From Collimonas humicola (lineage in GTDB: Bacteria > Pseudomonadota > Gammaproteobacteria > Burkholderiales > Burkholderiaceae_D): a stretch of 64,000 bases of DNA. Below are positions 63,912 through 64,000 of the stretch, one piece after another. Numbering within the stretch: position 1 is the first letter of the stretch; each line of letters opens with the position of its first letter. Where the stretch lies: assembly GCF_018304945.1 (NCBI RefSeq), contig NZ_JAGQEE010000001.1, positions 1,488,001 to 1,552,000 of the forward strand, in the 5' to 3' direction. Made by a program: the position numbers and the translations under genes. Below the pieces are notes generated by a model that ran no database searches, was not told the origin of the DNA, and saw nothing but the letters and a program-made list of their open reading frames with translations.

Positions 63912-63981
63912 TTCCCGCGAACGCGGGAATCCATTTTCAATAGCTTATTAAGCAACGTGGATCCCCGCGTTCGCGGGGATG
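63912..63981. repeat. REP doublet (REPIN-like)
   Basis: Two GC-rich palindromes in inverted orientation: ATTCCCGCGA/ACGCGGGAAT at 63912-63931 and ATCCCCGCGT/TCGCGGGGAT at 63962-63981, each with a CCA/TGG flank, 30 bp apart. This is the layout of REP pairs mobilised by RAYT transposases. The preceding 250 bp after vgrG (63661-63911) hold the vgrG promoter region and no gene. Confidence 0.75.
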
Positions 63982-64000
63982 GCGGAGCTGCGGTGCGGGC

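Noticed and set aside
63770-63955. 61-codon minus-strand ORF containing MDSRVRGNDG
   Set aside because: That peptide is the usual artefact of translating REP palindromes.

Overview
The window looks like a GC-rich betaproteobacterial chromosome, most likely Burkholderiales/Oxalobacteraceae and perhaps Collimonas-like. This is inferred from gene families: three ESPR-type trimeric autotransporters, a GH46 chitosanase, type VI secretion parts, DUF2157/DUF4401/GDYXXLXY and DUF6404 proteins, and GCGGGAAT-type REP repeats. No rRNA, tRNA, CRISPR array or complete insertion sequence is visible.

Layout. 1-5.9 kb: the 3' part of a secreted beta-helix protein, a chitosanase, a GFA-family protein, an orphan antitoxin-N-like peptide, a metallo-beta-lactamase-fold hydrolase, a broken AraC regulator and a DUF218 protein. 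6.1-9.4 kb: a tightly overlapped four-gene membrane operon. 9.4-15.2 kb: a two-component system divergent from an SPFH protein and its SH3-like partner. 15.3-15.8 kb: two small paralogous proteins.

16-46 kb is the accessory heart of the window. Two giant trimeric autotransporter adhesins, TAA1 (about 2,000 aa) and TAA2 (about 3,000 aa), share an almost charge-free Ser/Thr/Asn stalk built from 32-residue (96-bp) repeats. They sit among three intact and one decayed copies of a HilA-like regulator (winged helix plus TPR; R1, R2, R3, R4-psi), four copies of a roughly 93-aa protein of unknown function (S; two intact, two broken) and two stand-alone DUF4096 transposase N-domains. A 41-bp inverted-repeat element lies upstream of TAA1, TAA2 and one DUF4096 gene, with a degenerate copy upstream of R1. 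Its half-site, TAA(G/T)CATTGT, recurs at a fixed distance before a shared promoter in front of the S genes. I read this as a duplicated adhesin-regulator-small-protein module under common control, apparently undescribed. A glycosyltransferase/methyltransferase pair, a PagP-like barrel, a TPR protein and a CVNH lipoprotein lie inside the region.

46-53 kb: a catabolic cluster (GntR regulator, MFS transporter, CoA-transferase, enoyl-CoA hydratase, FAD oxidoreductase) and a peptidase remnant. 53.2-55 kb: a divergent MarR/FAD-monooxygenase pair with a clear operator. 55.3-58.2 kb: a third, conventional adhesin, TAA3. 58.5-63.7 kb: a VgrG-effector-immunity cassette, where the effector combines an M23-like and a GH19-like domain and is AT-rich compared with vgrG. 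The window ends in a REP doublet.
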